Assembly (NCBI GenBank): GCA_023150475.1
Contig: JAKLKU010000018.1
Coordinates: 1-64,000 of the forward strand
DNA: 64,000 nucleotides
Reading direction: 5' to 3'
Source of the DNA: Planctomycetota bacterium
GTDB taxonomy: Bacteria; Planctomycetota; UBA1135; GCA-002686595
This document shows, one piece after another, positions 8,565-18,999 of the stretch. The stretch's first letter is position 1; each line of letters begins with the position of its first letter. The translations under genes were made by a program, and so were the position numbers. The notes beneath the pieces were generated by a model. The model searched no databases and had not been told where the DNA came from. It saw only the letters and a program-made list of their open reading frames with translations.

Positions 8565-10793
8565 ATGAACTGGCTCAGGAATCTCACCGTCTCGAAGAAG
8601 CTCTACTTGCTGCTCGGGCTCACGCTCGTCGGCATCGGTGTCGTGGGCGCGATCAGCTTCCGCGTGCAGCACGATCTCAGTCAATCAGCCGAGGACATCG
8701 GTCACGTGCGATTGCCTGCGGTCAGGGACATGAGCAACGCGGACATGATGCACGATGGCCTGCGCGCAGTGGCGTTGCGCGCGATGCTCGCCGCGGAAGC
8801 GCAGAACGCGGCGGACCTCGAAGGCGCGAAGCAGGAGCTCGAGGAGTTCAGCGGACTCTTCCGTGATTCGCTCGCGGCCCTCGAGGCGTTGCCGCTCACC
8901 GCGGCGGTGCGCGCGGCGATCGACGAGGTGCGGCCCGAGCTCGACGCGTACGTCGAGGGCACGGCGAGGATCGTCACGCTGTCCTCGGAAGGCCGGATCG
9001 ACGAAGCTCACGCCGCGCTCGTCGACTTCCAGACGCTCTTCGAGCGCTTGGAAGCGAAGAACGCAGCGCTCAGCGACTTGATCGAGGCGGAAGCGCAGCA
9101 AGCGCTGCTCGCCGCCGACGACCGCCGGAGCACGGGCCTCCTGATGATGTGGTCGGCGATCGGCGCGGCCGCGATCGTCTCGTTCTGGTTGGGCTCGGTG
9201 ATCGCGCGCATGATCTCGCGCCCGCTCGCGAACGCAGTGACGGTCCTCGAATCCGGTGACATGACGAAGCTCGCGGACGTCAAGTCGGCCGACGAGATCG
9301 GCAAGATGGCGCGCGCCGTGCTCGCGACCGTCGAGCGCATGGAGCGCGACGCGGCGGCGCTCGCCGAACAGAAGCGCGCCATGGAGTCGAGCAGCCACGA
9401 GCTCGCGCGCAAGAACGCGGAAGTCGAAGAAGCGCTCCGCAAGGCCGCTGCTTCGGCGGCGGAAGCGACGCGCGTCGCGTCGATGGTGGAGAACTCGCCG
9501 GCGTGCATGTTGTACGCGGACCAGGACCTCGTCGTGCGGTACGCGAACCCCGCGGCGAAGCGGGCGCTCGCGCGGCTCGGCATCGGCGAGTGCGTCGGCG
9601 CGTCGCTCGAGCGCTTCTACCGTCACCCGCAGGGGAACGCGGCGTTCTTCGGACGTCGCGCCAACCTGCCGTTCGAGACGCGCTTCGAAAGCGGCCGCGA
9701 AGTCGTCGACCTCGTCGCGGCGGCGATCGGCGACACGGGCGGCTCGACGCTCGGTCTCTTGATGTCGTGGGAGATCGCGACCGAACGTGTGGCCGCCGAA
9801 CGCGAAGTCGAAGCGGCACGTTCGCGGGAGCTCGCGCAAGCGGAGGAACTCAAGGCGAAAGTCGACCGGTTGCTCGCGGCGGTCGACGCCGCCGCGCGCG
9901 GCGACTTGACCGTCGCCGTGCCGATCCGCGGCGAAGACGCGATCGGTCGCATGGGGACGGGGCTCGAACGCTTGCTCACGGACATGCGAGCCAGCATCTC
10001 GCGGATCCGCGACAACGCGCAGAAGCTCTCCGGCGCGTCGAAGACGCTGACCAGCGTGAGCTCCACGATGACCGACGAAGCTTCGACGACGTCCGAGCGC
10101 GCTTCGGTCGTCTCGACGGTGACGACGCAGCTCTCGCACAACGTGCAGACGGTCGCCGCCGGCACCGAGCAGATGTCGAACTCCATCCAGGAGATCTCGC
10201 GGAACACGGCGGAGGCAGCGAGCGTCGCTCGGCGCGCGGTGACCGTCGCGGAAGAGACGAACGCAGCGGTGTCGCGTCTCGGCACGTCGAGCGAGGAGAT
10301 CGGCCAGATCCTGAAAGTGATCACGTCGATCGCGCAGCAGACGAACTTGCTCGCGCTCAACGCGACGATCGAAGCGGCGCGTGCCGGCGAGGCCGGCAAG
10401 GGGTTCGCCGTCGTCGCGAACGAGGTCAAGGACCTCGCGAAGGAGACGGCGAAAGCGACCGAGGACATCCGCACGAAGATCGACGCGATCCAACAGGACA
10501 CTTCCGGTGCCGTGGCGGCGATCGAGCAGATCGGCGAGATCATCCGTTCGATCGATCGGTTGCAGACTTCGATCGCCGGCGCCGTCGAAGAGCAACACGC
10601 GACGACCCAAGAGATCACGGCGAACCTGAACGAGGCCGCGAAAGGCTCGAATCAGATCGTCGAGAGCATCAAGGAAGTCGCCGGCGCCGCGCATTCGACC
10701 AAGAACGGCGCCACGAACACGTCGAAGGTCTCCCAGGACCTTTCCGGCATGTCGGGCGAGCTCCTCGAACTCGTCGGAAGATTCCGCTGCTAG
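8565..10793 (+). CDS. Methyl-accepting chemotaxis protein with PAS and two HAMP-like regions
   Basis: 742 residues. TM1 (about 11-31, [20 protein letters not shown]) is followed by a periplasmic helical bundle of the 4HB_MCP kind (about 32-190), TM2 (about 195-215) and a HAMP domain. A cytoplasmic PAS-like domain begins at [16 protein letters not shown], a second HAMP-like helix pair at [13 protein letters not shown]. The signalling hairpin tip is recognisable as [20 protein letters not shown] followed by [17 protein letters not shown]. It should feed CheW/CheA of the nearby operon. The ATG at 8565 has GGGAG ten bases upstream and directly precedes the TM1 region; an earlier in-frame start would add 21 residues of no clear character. 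Confidence 0.93.
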   Translation: MNWLRNLTVSKKLYLLLGLTLVGIGVVGAISFRVQHDLSQSAEDIGHVRLPAVRDMSNADMMHDGLRAVALRAMLAAEAQNAADLEGAKQELEEFSGLFRDSLAALEALPLTAAVRAAIDEVRPELDAYVEGTARIVTLSSEGRIDEAHAALVDFQTLFERLEAKNAALSDLIEAEAQQALLAADDRRSTGLLMMWSAIGAAAIVSFWLGSVIARMISRPLANAVTVLESGDMTKLADVKSADEIGKMARAVLATVERMERDAAALAEQKRAMESSSHELARKNAEVEEALRKAAASAAEATRVASMVENSPACMLYADQDLVVRYANPAAKRALARLGIGECVGASLERFYRHPQGNAAFFGRRANLPFETRFESGREVVDLVAAAIGDTGGSTLGLLMSWEIATERVAAEREVEAARSRELAQAEELKAKVDRLLAAVDAAARGDLTVAVPIRGEDAIGRMGTGLERLLTDMRASISRIRDNAQKLSGASKTLTSVSSTMTDEASTTSERASVVSTVTTQLSHNVQTVAAGTEQMSNSIQEISRNTAEAASVARRAVTVAEETNAAVSRLGTSSEEIGQILKVITSIAQQTNLLALNATIEAARAGEAGKGFAVVANEVKDLAKETAKATEDIRTKIDAIQQDTSGAVAAIEQIGEIIRSIDRLQTSIAGAVEEQHATTQEITANLNEAAKGSNQIVESIKEVAGAAHSTKNGATNTSKVSQDLSGMSGELLELVGRFRC

Positions 10794-10810
10794 TTCGAGC
10801 CTCCTCGCGC

Positions 10811-10852
10811 GCGCGCCGACCGGTTCAGCGACTCGGTTCGGCGCGCCTTTTC
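10811..10852. terminator. Bidirectional terminator between chemoreceptor and polA
   Basis: GCGCGCCGACCG (10812-10823) pairs with CGGTTCGGCGCGC (10835-10847) with one bulged base and an 11-base loop. CCTTTT follows. It lies between two convergent genes and can serve both; the U-run favours the plus strand. Confidence 0.8.
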
Positions 10853-10857
10853 GTCCC

Positions 10858-13560
10858 TCAGTGGGCTTCGAGCCAAGAGCGGCCGTGGCCGAAGTCGACC
10901 TTGAGCGGCACGGCGAGCTTCGCGGCGCCTTCCATCGCGGTGCGCACGATCTCGGTCACGGACTCGAGTTCACGCTCGGGGAGCTCGAGGACGAGTTCGT
11001 CGTGCACCTGCAGCAAGAGTCGCGCTGCGACGCCGGCGCGCACGAGCTCGCGTTCGAGGTCGATCATCGCGCGTTTGATGATGTCGGCCGCGGTGCCTTG
11101 CACCGGCGTGTTGACCGCGGCGTTCTCGGCGAAGACCCGCGTACGTGCGTCTTCGGCGACGAGGTCCGGCGTCGCGCGCCGCCTGCCGAAGAGCGTTTCG
11201 ACGTAGCCGGTCTTCCGCGCCGTCTCGAGCAGCGTCTCGCGCCACGCGCGGACCTTCGGGAACTTCTTGAAGTATCGTTCGATGAACTGCCGCGCCTCGA
11301 CCATCGTCAGGCCGGTTTCTCGCGCGAGCCGCGCCGGCCCCATGCCGTAGAGCAGGCCGAAGTTGACGGCCTTCGCGCGGCTGCGCATCTCCCGCGTGAC
11401 CATGCCGGGCATCACGTCGAAGATCACGGCGGCCGTCGAGGCGTGGATGTCCTCGCCGCGTTCGAAGGCCTTGCACATGAACTCGTCGCCGGCGAGGTGC
11501 GCCATGATGCGGAGCTCGACCTGACTGTAGTCGGCGGTCAGCAGACACCACGCGCCGCGCTCGTCCGGCTCGCGCGCGACGAACGCGCCGCGCAGCTTGC
11601 GTCCGCGCTCGCTGCGGATCGGGATGTTCTGCAGGTTCGGATCGGAGGACGCCAGTCGGCCGGTCGCCGCGGTCACTTGGCTGAACGAGCAGTGGATGCG
11701 CCCGGTGCGCGGATGCACGTAACGCGGCAGCGCTTCGACGTAGGTCCCGAAGAGCTTCGAGACTTCGCGGTGTTCGAGCAGCGCCTGCACGATCGGCACG
11801 TCGGCGTAGTTCGACGACAGCGTCTCGTAGTCGGTCGCGTAGCCGGTCTGCGTGCGTTTCGGCTTCTTGACGCCGGCGGCTTCGTGGATCTTGAGCTTCT
11901 CGAAGAAGAGTTCGCCGAGCGCCTTCGGGCTGTTCAGGTTGACTGGTTCGCCGGCGAGCTCGTGCACGCGGCGCTCCTGGTCCGCCATCTCGGACTGCAA
12001 CTCGTGACCGAGTTTCGCGAGCAGCTCCACGTCGACCCGAATTCCGCGCTCTTCCATCGAGGTCAGCACGGGCACGAGCGGCATCTCGAGGTCTCGGAAC
12101 AAGCGCTCCGCGTGCGCGTCGACGAGCTCCTTCGCCAACACGTCGCGCAAGCGCCACGTGACGTCCGCGTCCTCGCACGCGTACTCGCCGACCTTGTCGA
12201 TCGGCACTTCCGCCATCGTGATCTGCTTCGCGCCGCGGCCGATCAACTCGCTCGTCGGGATCTTGGTCATCCCGAAGTAGAGCAGCGCGAGGTCGTCGAG
12301 GTTGTGGCGCCGCGACGCGCCGGCGACGCAGTAGCTCGCGACCATCGTGTCGAACTCCGGATCCGGCGGGCGGACGCCGTGCGCGCGGAACACGAGCAAG
12401 TCGTACTTCGCGTTCTGTCCGACCCGTTCGAGCGCCGGATCCTCGAGCACGCCCGCGAGCTTCGCGAGCAGCCGCTCGCGCGACCCACACAGCGGCGGCT
12501 CGAGGTTGAACGGCACGTAGTACGCGCGGCCCGGTTCCCAGGCGAACGACACGCCGACGAGCTCCGCTTGCAGCGGGAAGAGACTCGTCGTCTCGGTGTC
12601 GACGGCGAAACGACCGGCGCGCCGCAGGTTCGCGAGCAGCTCGTCGAGCTCGGCGTCCGTGCGCACGATGCGGTAGTCGCGACCGGTCGTGTCCTTCGGG
12701 CGCGAGGCCTCGAGCTTCTTGAGCAGGCTCTGGAAGCCGAACTTCGTGAAGAGCTCGCGCAGCTTCGCCGTGTCCGGTTCGGGCGGCCGGATCGACGCGA
12801 AACCCGGATCGAGCGGCACTTGCGTGTCGATCGTGACGAGGTCGCGCGACATCAGGAGCTGCTCGCGGTCGCGGGTGATCAGCTCCTTCGCCTTGCCCTT
12901 GACCTGGTCTAGGTGCGCGAGCACGCCGTCGACCGACCCGAACTCGGCGATCAGCTTGATCGCGCCCTTCTCGCCGATGCCGTGGACGCCCGGCACGTTG
13001 TCGGACGCGTCGCCCATGATCGCGAGCACGTCGATCACGTGGTCGGGAGTCGTGCCGAACTTCTCCTTCACGGCCTCTTCGGCCTCGATCAGCACGTCGA
13101 CGTCCTTCTTGAAGACGTTGTAGAGCTGCACGCGCGGCCCGACGAGCTGCATGAAGTCCTTGTCGCCGGTGACGATCTTCACGTCGTGGCCGAGCGCGGC
13201 GGCTTCGACGGCGAGCGTGCCGATCACGTCGTCGGCTTCCCAGCCCTTGACCTCGAAGAGCGGGATGCCGTGCGCGAGCACGATCTGTCGCATCCAGTCG
13301 AGCTGCGCGACCATCTCCGCCGGCGCCTTCTCGCGCGTCGCCTTGTACTCGGGGTAGTGCGTGTGTCGGTGCGTCGGTCCGGGCGGATCGAACGCGACGG
13401 CGATCAGCTCGGGCTTCTCGTTCTCGAGGATGCGCCGCAGCGTCATCGTGAAGCCGTACGTCGCGCCCGACGGTTTGCCTTCGGGGTTCGTCAGGTTCGG
13501 GATCGCGAAGTGCGAGCGGTACGCGAGCGCGGTGCCGTCGAGCAAGAAGAGCCGTGCCAT
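10858..13560 (-). CDS. polA: DNA polymerase I
   Basis: 900 residues with all three classical domains. The 5'-nuclease (about 1-290) starts MARLFLLDGTALAYRSHFAI and contains VTGDKDFMQLV. The 3'-5' exonuclease (about 300-490) keeps its acidic residues: the D-x-E of FAVDTETTSLF, the Asp of GQNAKYDLLVF and the C-terminal YACEDADVTWRL, so proofreading looks intact. The polymerase domain shows motif A LLTADYSQVELRIMAHLAGD, motif B RSRAKAVNFGLLYGMG and motif C LLLQVHDELVLELP. It fills gaps in repair and removes RNA primers. A -10-like TACGCT lies seven bases before the ATG, so the mRNA may be leaderless. Confidence 0.97.
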   Translation of the reverse strand: MARLFLLDGTALAYRSHFAIPNLTNPEGKPSGATYGFTMTLRRILENEKPELIAVAFDPPGPTHRHTHYPEYKATREKAPAEMVAQLDWMRQIVLAHGIPLFEVKGWEADDVIGTLAVEAAALGHDVKIVTGDKDFMQLVGPRVQLYNVFKKDVDVLIEAEEAVKEKFGTTPDHVIDVLAIMGDASDNVPGVHGIGEKGAIKLIAEFGSVDGVLAHLDQVKGKAKELITRDREQLLMSRDLVTIDTQVPLDPGFASIRPPEPDTAKLRELFTKFGFQSLLKKLEASRPKDTTGRDYRIVRTDAELDELLANLRRAGRFAVDTETTSLFPLQAELVGVSFAWEPGRAYYVPFNLEPPLCGSRERLLAKLAGVLEDPALERVGQNAKYDLLVFRAHGVRPPDPEFDTMVASYCVAGASRRHNLDDLALLYFGMTKIPTSELIGRGAKQITMAEVPIDKVGEYACEDADVTWRLRDVLAKELVDAHAERLFRDLEMPLVPVLTSMEERGIRVDVELLAKLGHELQSEMADQERRVHELAGEPVNLNSPKALGELFFEKLKIHEAAGVKKPKRTQTGYATDYETLSSNYADVPIVQALLEHREVSKLFGTYVEALPRYVHPRTGRIHCSFSQVTAATGRLASSDPNLQNIPIRSERGRKLRGAFVAREPDERGAWCLLTADYSQVELRIMAHLAGDEFMCKAFERGEDIHASTAAVIFDVMPGMVTREMRSRAKAVNFGLLYGMGPARLARETGLTMVEARQFIERYFKKFPKVRAWRETLLETARKTGYVETLFGRRRATPDLVAEDARTRVFAENAAVNTPVQGTAADIIKRAMIDLERELVRAGVAARLLLQVHDELVLELPERELESVTEIVRTAMEGAAKLAVPLKVDFGHGRSWLEAH

Positions 13561-13705
13561 GCGGGCGAGCGTAGCGCACCGCGCGGGACCGCGAAAACGC
13601 GCCGCGGCGCGAGCGTCGGCGACGGAGCCTCGTCGACGCGCTTCGCCGCCGCAGGCTGCTTTGCGCTCGCACGTTCGGCGCCCGCACTCCGGGCGCCGGG
13701 CGCCG

Positions 13706-15454
13706 TCAACCGAGCGAGGGCGCCGCGCCGGTGCGGAAGTCCTCGAGCACGATCTCGAGGTTCGTCTCGCCGCGGAACGTGTTCCAACGCGGCGAGTAGG
13801 CGACGTGCACGGGTTCGCCGAGGCGCAACTCGCCGACGCGCGCGCCGTGTCCGAAGCCGACCGCGCGCAGCACGCGGTTGCCGGAGCGGAGCAGCATCGA
13901 GAGATGCGAGCCGCTCGCGCCCATCGTGCGCGCGGGCTCGGCGAGCCGCAGATCGCGCGAGACGAAGAGCGGCTTCTCGTTGCGCTCGCCGAACGGTTCG
14001 AGCCGATCCAGCTGGCGCATCAGTTCGACGGACATCTCGACGAACGGCAAGTCGTAGTCGACGACGATCTCCTCCGCGCCGAACGTGCGCCCGGCGAGCA
14101 TCTCGCGTGCCTTGGCGCACACCGTCTCGCGCAGCGCGTCGATCGCGTCGGCGCGCACTTCGCAGCCCGCGGCTTGCGCGTGTCCGCCGTAGCGTTCCAT
14201 GTGCGCGGCGCCGCCGTGCATGGCTTCGAGCACGTCGAAGTCGGCGACCGAACGCGCGCTGCCGCGGCCCTTGCCGTCTTCTAGCCCGATGATCAGCGCG
14301 GGCCGCCGGTAGCGCTCGACGATGCGCGCCGCGACGATGCCGACGACGCCGGAGTGCCAACCTTCCTTCGCGAGCACGAGCACCGGATGGCGTTCGGGAT
14401 CGGCGAAACGCTCCGCCTCGCGCAGCGCTTCGGCGAGCAACTCGGCTTCGATCTGCTTGCGCTCCTGATTGCGCTTCTCGAGCTCGTCGGCGAGCGCGCG
14501 GGCCCGCCACGGATCGGAGCAGAGCAGGAGCTCGAGCGCGCTCGACGCACTGCCGAGTCGGCCCGCCGCGTTGAGCCTCGGTCCGAGCTTGAAGCCGACG
14601 TCCTCGGCGTTGAGCGCGGCCCCGGTCAGGCCGGAGACTTCGAGCAACGCGCGCAAGCCGGCGTGTTTCGTCGCTTCGAGCGCGACGAGCCCGCGGCGCG
14701 CGAGCACGCGGTTCTCGTCGACCAACGGGACGACGTCGCACACGGTCGCGATCGCGGCGTAGCTCATCGCGTCGGCGAGGAACACGCGGAGGTCCTCGCG
14801 CACCTTGCGCGCGCCGCTGATCTCCTGCGCGACGGCCCAGGCGAGCTTGAACGCGACGCCGGCGCCGCAGAGCTCGCGGAACGGATACGTCGAGCCTTCG
14901 AGCTTCGGATTGACGAGCGCGACCGCCGGCGGCAACGGGCCGTGCGGAGGCTCGTGGTGGTCGGTGACGATCGTCTCGATGCCTTCGGCGAGCAAGTCGC
15001 GGATCGTCGCGTGCGCCGAAGTGCCGTTGTCGACGCTGACGACGAGCGTCGCTTCTTCCGCCTTCGCCTTCGCGATCGAGTGGGGGCCGAACGAGTAGCC
15101 GTCGGTCAGGCGATTCGGGATGTAGGGCCGCGCGCGCAGGCCGATCAGTTGGAAGAGCCGCATCAGGAGCGCGGTGCCCGAGAGCCCGTCGACGTCGTAG
15201 TCGCCGTGCACCAACACGACTTCCTTGCGTTCGAGCGCGAGCTTCAACCGCGCGGCGGCTTCCTTGGTGCCCGGCATGTCGCCGGGATCGCGCAGCGACA
15301 TCAGGCTCGCTTCGAGGTGCGCGGCGGTGCGTTCGGGATCGCGGTGGCCGCGCGCGACGAGGCAGCGAGCGACCGCGGCGTGCAGACCGGTGCGCCGCGC
15401 GACCTTGGTCACGGCTTCCGGGTCGGCGGGGCGGAGCGTCCAGCGCGTTTGCAT
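13706..15454 (-). CDS. recJ: Single-stranded-DNA-specific exonuclease RecJ
   Basis: 582 residues, the family's usual size. The DHH domain shows VLVHGDYDVDGLSGTALL, SVDNGTSA and the name-giving VTDHHEP. The DHHA1 domain follows with GWHSGVVGIVAARIVERY and ERYGGHAQAAGCEV, then an OB-fold C-terminus. It degrades single-stranded DNA 5' to 3' in recombination and mismatch repair. The ATG at 15454 begins MQTRWTLRPAD, as RecJ proteins do; the open frame upstream is not protein-like. It lies upstream of polA on the same strand with about 145 bases between them, a plausible repair-gene pair. Confidence 0.95.
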   Translation of the reverse strand: MQTRWTLRPADPEAVTKVARRTGLHAAVARCLVARGHRDPERTAAHLEASLMSLRDPGDMPGTKEAAARLKLALERKEVVLVHGDYDVDGLSGTALLMRLFQLIGLRARPYIPNRLTDGYSFGPHSIAKAKAEEATLVVSVDNGTSAHATIRDLLAEGIETIVTDHHEPPHGPLPPAVALVNPKLEGSTYPFRELCGAGVAFKLAWAVAQEISGARKVREDLRVFLADAMSYAAIATVCDVVPLVDENRVLARRGLVALEATKHAGLRALLEVSGLTGAALNAEDVGFKLGPRLNAAGRLGSASSALELLLCSDPWRARALADELEKRNQERKQIEAELLAEALREAERFADPERHPVLVLAKEGWHSGVVGIVAARIVERYRRPALIIGLEDGKGRGSARSVADFDVLEAMHGGAAHMERYGGHAQAAGCEVRADAIDALRETVCAKAREMLAGRTFGAEEIVVDYDLPFVEMSVELMRQLDRLEPFGERNEKPLFVSRDLRLAEPARTMGASGSHLSMLLRSGNRVLRAVGFGHGARVGELRLGEPVHVAYSPRWNTFRGETNLEIVLEDFRTGAAPSLG

Positions 15455-15516
15455 CGGCCGAGCATTCTGCGGGAGCCCGCGCCCGCCGGCAATCGCCGAC
15501 ACGCGCTCGGCGTGCG

Positions 15517-16185
15517 TCACGCGCCGCCGCCGAGGCGTTCGCTCGCGGCGCGCCGCAGCTTGATCCACGCGCGCTGGTGCAGTTGCTGCGCCGCGTGCAC
15601 GCTCTCGCGGCCGAGGCGGCGCGCGATGTGCTCCCAGTCGGCGCCGCAGAAATCGCGCAGCAGGACGGCCTCACGGTATTCCTCGGGCAGTCCGGCGATC
15701 GCGAGGTCGAGCACTTCGCGCACCTCGCGTTTGTACGCGGCGTCCGGCGGCTCGGTGACGCCGTCGGCGAGCCCGCTCTTCTCGGTCGCGACTTCGAGCG
15801 CCTTCTCGCGTTCGGCCGCGCGCTTCTGCGCGCGCTGTCGATCGATCTCGTCGCGGATGCGGTTCTCGGCGACGCGCGCGAACCAGCGCAGGAGCTCGCC
15901 ATCGTCGCTGACGCGCAGATCGACGAGCCCCGCGAGCGCCGCATGGAACGTCTCTTGGACGATGTCGCCCGAATCGACCAGCCGCCGTGCTTCCTGGCCG
16001 AGCCGGATGCGCACGATGCGCCGCAAGCGCTCGTAATAGCGCGCGAAGAGCTCGTTCAGCGCCTGCGTGTCGCCGTCCTGGGCGCGCGCGAGCAACGCGC
16101 GCGAGAGCCCGAGATCCGCCGGCGGCAACGCGCCCGGACAGGACTCCTCGAGCGACAGCTTGGCGGGGGACATGGGCGCGGCCAT
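15517..16185 (-). CDS. ECF-type RNA polymerase sigma factor
   Basis: About 222 residues with sigma region 2 (ALNELFARYYERLRRIVRIR, then VDSGDIVQETFHAAL and WFARVAENRIRDEIDRQRAQ) and region 4 (LAGLPEEYREAVLLRDFCGA then WEHIARRLGRESVHAAQQLH). It lacks regions 1.1 and 3, so it is of the ECF group. It is divergent from a Ser/Thr kinase with TPRs only about 90 bases away, an arrangement known from Planctomycetota ECF families that lack a classical anti-sigma factor. Control by the kinase is an inference. Starts at 16185 and 16173 are both possible; neither has a good ribosome site. Confidence 0.85.
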   Translation of the reverse strand: MAAPMSPAKLSLEESCPGALPPADLGLSRALLARAQDGDTQALNELFARYYERLRRIVRIRLGQEARRLVDSGDIVQETFHAALAGLVDLRVSDDGELLRWFARVAENRIRDEIDRQRAQKRAAEREKALEVATEKSGLADGVTEPPDAAYKREVREVLDLAIAGLPEEYREAVLLRDFCGADWEHIARRLGRESVHAAQQLHQRAWIKLRRAASERLGGGA

Positions 16186-16277
16186 GCTAACGCGCACCTG
16201 AAACACGGTGCGTCGCGCTCGTCGGATCGCGCGGGCTCGGCCGTGCGCGCACGGCCCCGTACGATGGCGGCTCCGCT

Positions 16278-18878
16278 ATGTCCGAAGATCCTCGTCTCGC
16301 CTCTCGCGCGGAGTCGCTCTTCGCTGCGCTGCTCGTCGATGAGCCGGAGGGTCCCGGCGGCTTGGAGCGGCGCGTCGAGGAACTCGCTCGCGAACATCCC
16401 GAGCTCGCAGGCGAGCTGGAGCAGCTCGTGCGTCAGTGGCGGCTCTTCAAGACGACGCAGGAGCGCCTCGTCGACGCTGCGCCGTCGCGAGGTTCGGCTT
16501 CGTCGAGCGTCGGCTTCGCGTTCGCCGGTGCGCGCATCGGGCGGTTCGAGCTCGTGCGCCTGCTCGGCCGCGGCGGAATGGGGGAAGTGTGGGAAGCGGA
16601 AGAGCGCGACTTGAAGCGCCGCGTCGCGCTGAAACTCCTGCCGTCCGGTTCGCTGCCGTCGCCCGAGGACCTCGCGCGTTTCCGCCGCGAAGCGGAAGCG
16701 ACCGGTCGCGTGCGCCATCCCGGGATCGTCGCCGTGCACAGCGCGGGAGAACTCGACGGCCGGCTCTACATCGCGTACGAGCTCGTCGAAGGCGGTCGTT
16801 CGTTGCGCACGTGGCTCGACGAGCGCGCGGCGCTCGCGGAGCTCGCTCCAGAGCACTTCCGCGAGACGGCCGAGCTCTTCGCGCGCTTGGCGGAAGCGCT
16901 CGAAGCGGCGCACGCCGCGGGCATCGTGCACCGCGACTTGAAGCCGCAGAACGTGTTGCTCTCCGCCGACGGCGCGCCGAAGGTCGCGGACTTCGGGCTC
17001 GCCAAGGTCGCGGGCGAGCTGTCGCTCTCGCAGAGCGGCGCCTTCGTCGGCACGTGGTACTACGCGAGCCCGGAGCAAGTTCGTGGCGAAGCGCTCGATG
17101 CGCGCAGCGACGTCTTCTCGCTCGGCGTCACGCTGTACGAGTGCTTGACGTTGCGCCGGCCGTTCGCGGGCGACACGCGCGTGCAACTCGTCGCGCAGAT
17201 CCTCGGCGACGAGCCGCCGGATCCGCGCAGCGTGCGTTCGCGTTGCCCGGCTGATCTCGCCGTGATCGTCGCGAAGGCGCTCGAGAAGTCGCGTGAACGG
17301 CGGTATCCGTCGATGCGCGCCTTCGCCGACGACCTGCGCCGACACCTCGCGCACCAGCCGATCCTCGCGCGCGCTCCGTCCGCGGCGGAGCGGCTCGGGA
17401 AGTGGTCGCGGCGGCATCCGACGGCGACGACGGCGATCGTCGTGTCCGCGCTCGGTTTCGTCGCGCTCGCCGGGCTGTTCGTGCGCTCCGAAGGCCTGCG
17501 CCGCGAGGCCGAGGCCGCGAACACGCGCGAGCGGGCCACCAACGCGTCGCTCGTCCTCGCGAACCACGAACTCGAGCTCGCGCGCCTCGCCGCCGATCAC
17601 AGCGCCGCGGAAGCGTTCGCCAGCGCCCGCACCGCGCGCGACGAGAGCGCGGTGCGCGAGGAAGTGATCCGCTTCCTCACCGACACGTTCGAAGCGGCGA
17701 GTCCGGACGTGTCCCCGGACGAGGATCCGCCGGCGAGCGTGTTGCTCGCGCGAGCGACCGACCGGTTGCGGAGCACGAGCGTCATCGAACCGCGGGTGCG
17801 CGCCGGGCTGCTCGTGACGCTCGGGAAGGTGTACGAGAAGCTCGGCAAGGTGGCGGAGGCCCGGGAGCTGCTCTACGAAGCGTTCGAACTGTGCGGCGGG
17901 TTCGAGCGCGATCTCGGGACCGTCGACGAGTTCTCCACCGACGCCGAGCGCGTGCGGCTCGCGCTCGCGACCGTGTGCATGCGCACCGGCGAATCCGCAT
18001 TCGGACTCGCGCTCGTCCGTCCCGTCGTCGAACGCGCGCTCGCCGACTCGGAGCTCGACTGCGAGAACGTACTCGACCGCGTCGCGTACGCGGCGCGGCT
18101 CGAGGCCGATGCCGGACGTTTCGCGGAAAGCGAAGCCGTCCTCGCGCGCGCGGAGCCGCTGCTCGCGTCGCTCCCCGCCGCCGACGAGCCGGCAGCGTTG
18201 CAGTTCATCGAGGCGCGGGCCTCGCTCTACCTCTGGACCGAGCGTTTCGAACTCGCCGAGTCGGACCTGCGTCGGGCGGTCGAACTGCACGAACGCATCG
18301 ATGGCCCGAACAACCCGCGCACGATCAATCCGCTCAACACGCTCGGTCTGCTCCTGCGTGCGACTGGCCGCCTCGAGGAGAGCGAGCGCGCGTTCGCCGA
18401 TTGCGTCGAGAGGAGCGAACGGTCGTTCGAACCGGATCACCCGGATCTGCTCGTGATCCGCGGCAACCTGGCGAGCGTGTGGATGGAGTCGGGTCGGGCG
18501 AAGGAGGCCGTGACGTTGCTCGAGCGCGCGCTCGAGTTGCGTCGCACACGCGCCGGCGAACGCGACATGCTCTACCTGTGGCTCTCGAATCAGTTGGGCT
18601 CCGCGTGTTTCCAGACGGAGGAGTTCCTTCGCGCGGAGTCGATCCACCGCGCGACGCTCGTGGGTCGCGAGGCGCTGCTCGGCGTGGAGCATCCGAACGT
18701 CCAGGAGAGCCGCAACAACCTCGCGTACGCGCTCTACCGGCAGCAGAAGTACGCGGAAGCGGAGGCGGTCCAGGTGGAAACGCTCGCCCGGACCGCGGTG
18801 GACGCTCCGCAGCGAGCCGGCCGTCAACGCCTGCTCGATTCGATCCGCAAGGCGGCGGCCGGCGGACCGGCGGACTGA
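16278..18878 (+). CDS. Membrane Ser/Thr protein kinase with C-terminal TPR array
   Basis: 866 residues. A helical N-terminal segment (about 1-80) precedes a PknB-type kinase domain (about 88-350) with the glycine loop LLGRGGMGEVWEA, Lys119 in VALKLL, the catalytic loop HRDLKPQN (His218, Asp220), DFG at 238 and the activation segment GTWYYASPEQV. All catalytic residues are present. One transmembrane helix follows (about 380-400, TAIVVSALGFVALAGLFV), then a coiled coil and tetratricopeptide repeats of the kinesin-light-chain type (NPLNTLGLLLRATGRLEESE and NNLAYALYRQQKYAEAEAVQ). The TPRs would lie outside the cytoplasm. The kinase probably acts with the divergent ECF sigma factor. Confidence 0.93.
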   Translation: MSEDPRLASRAESLFAALLVDEPEGPGGLERRVEELAREHPELAGELEQLVRQWRLFKTTQERLVDAAPSRGSASSSVGFAFAGARIGRFELVRLLGRGGMGEVWEAEERDLKRRVALKLLPSGSLPSPEDLARFRREAEATGRVRHPGIVAVHSAGELDGRLYIAYELVEGGRSLRTWLDERAALAELAPEHFRETAELFARLAEALEAAHAAGIVHRDLKPQNVLLSADGAPKVADFGLAKVAGELSLSQSGAFVGTWYYASPEQVRGEALDARSDVFSLGVTLYECLTLRRPFAGDTRVQLVAQILGDEPPDPRSVRSRCPADLAVIVAKALEKSRERRYPSMRAFADDLRRHLAHQPILARAPSAAERLGKWSRRHPTATTAIVVSALGFVALAGLFVRSEGLRREAEAANTRERATNASLVLANHELELARLAADHSAAEAFASARTARDESAVREEVIRFLTDTFEAASPDVSPDEDPPASVLLARATDRLRSTSVIEPRVRAGLLVTLGKVYEKLGKVAEARELLYEAFELCGGFERDLGTVDEFSTDAERVRLALATVCMRTGESAFGLALVRPVVERALADSELDCENVLDRVAYAARLEADAGRFAESEAVLARAEPLLASLPAADEPAALQFIEARASLYLWTERFELAESDLRRAVELHERIDGPNNPRTINPLNTLGLLLRATGRLEESERAFADCVERSERSFEPDHPDLLVIRGNLASVWMESGRAKEAVTLLERALELRRTRAGERDMLYLWLSNQLGSACFQTEEFLRAESIHRATLVGREALLGVEHPNVQESRNNLAYALYRQQKYAEAEAVQVETLARTAVDAPQRAGRQRLLDSIRKAAAGGPAD

Positions 18879-18999
18879 CTGCGACCGCGATTTTCCGGCG
18901 TGAAGCCTCCGCGGAGCTTCCGCTCGTGCCTCGGGGGCCGTGGTCGGCCCTTGGCGTGCCTCGCGCGCGCCTCCCCCGAACCCGCACGAAGCGTCCGCC

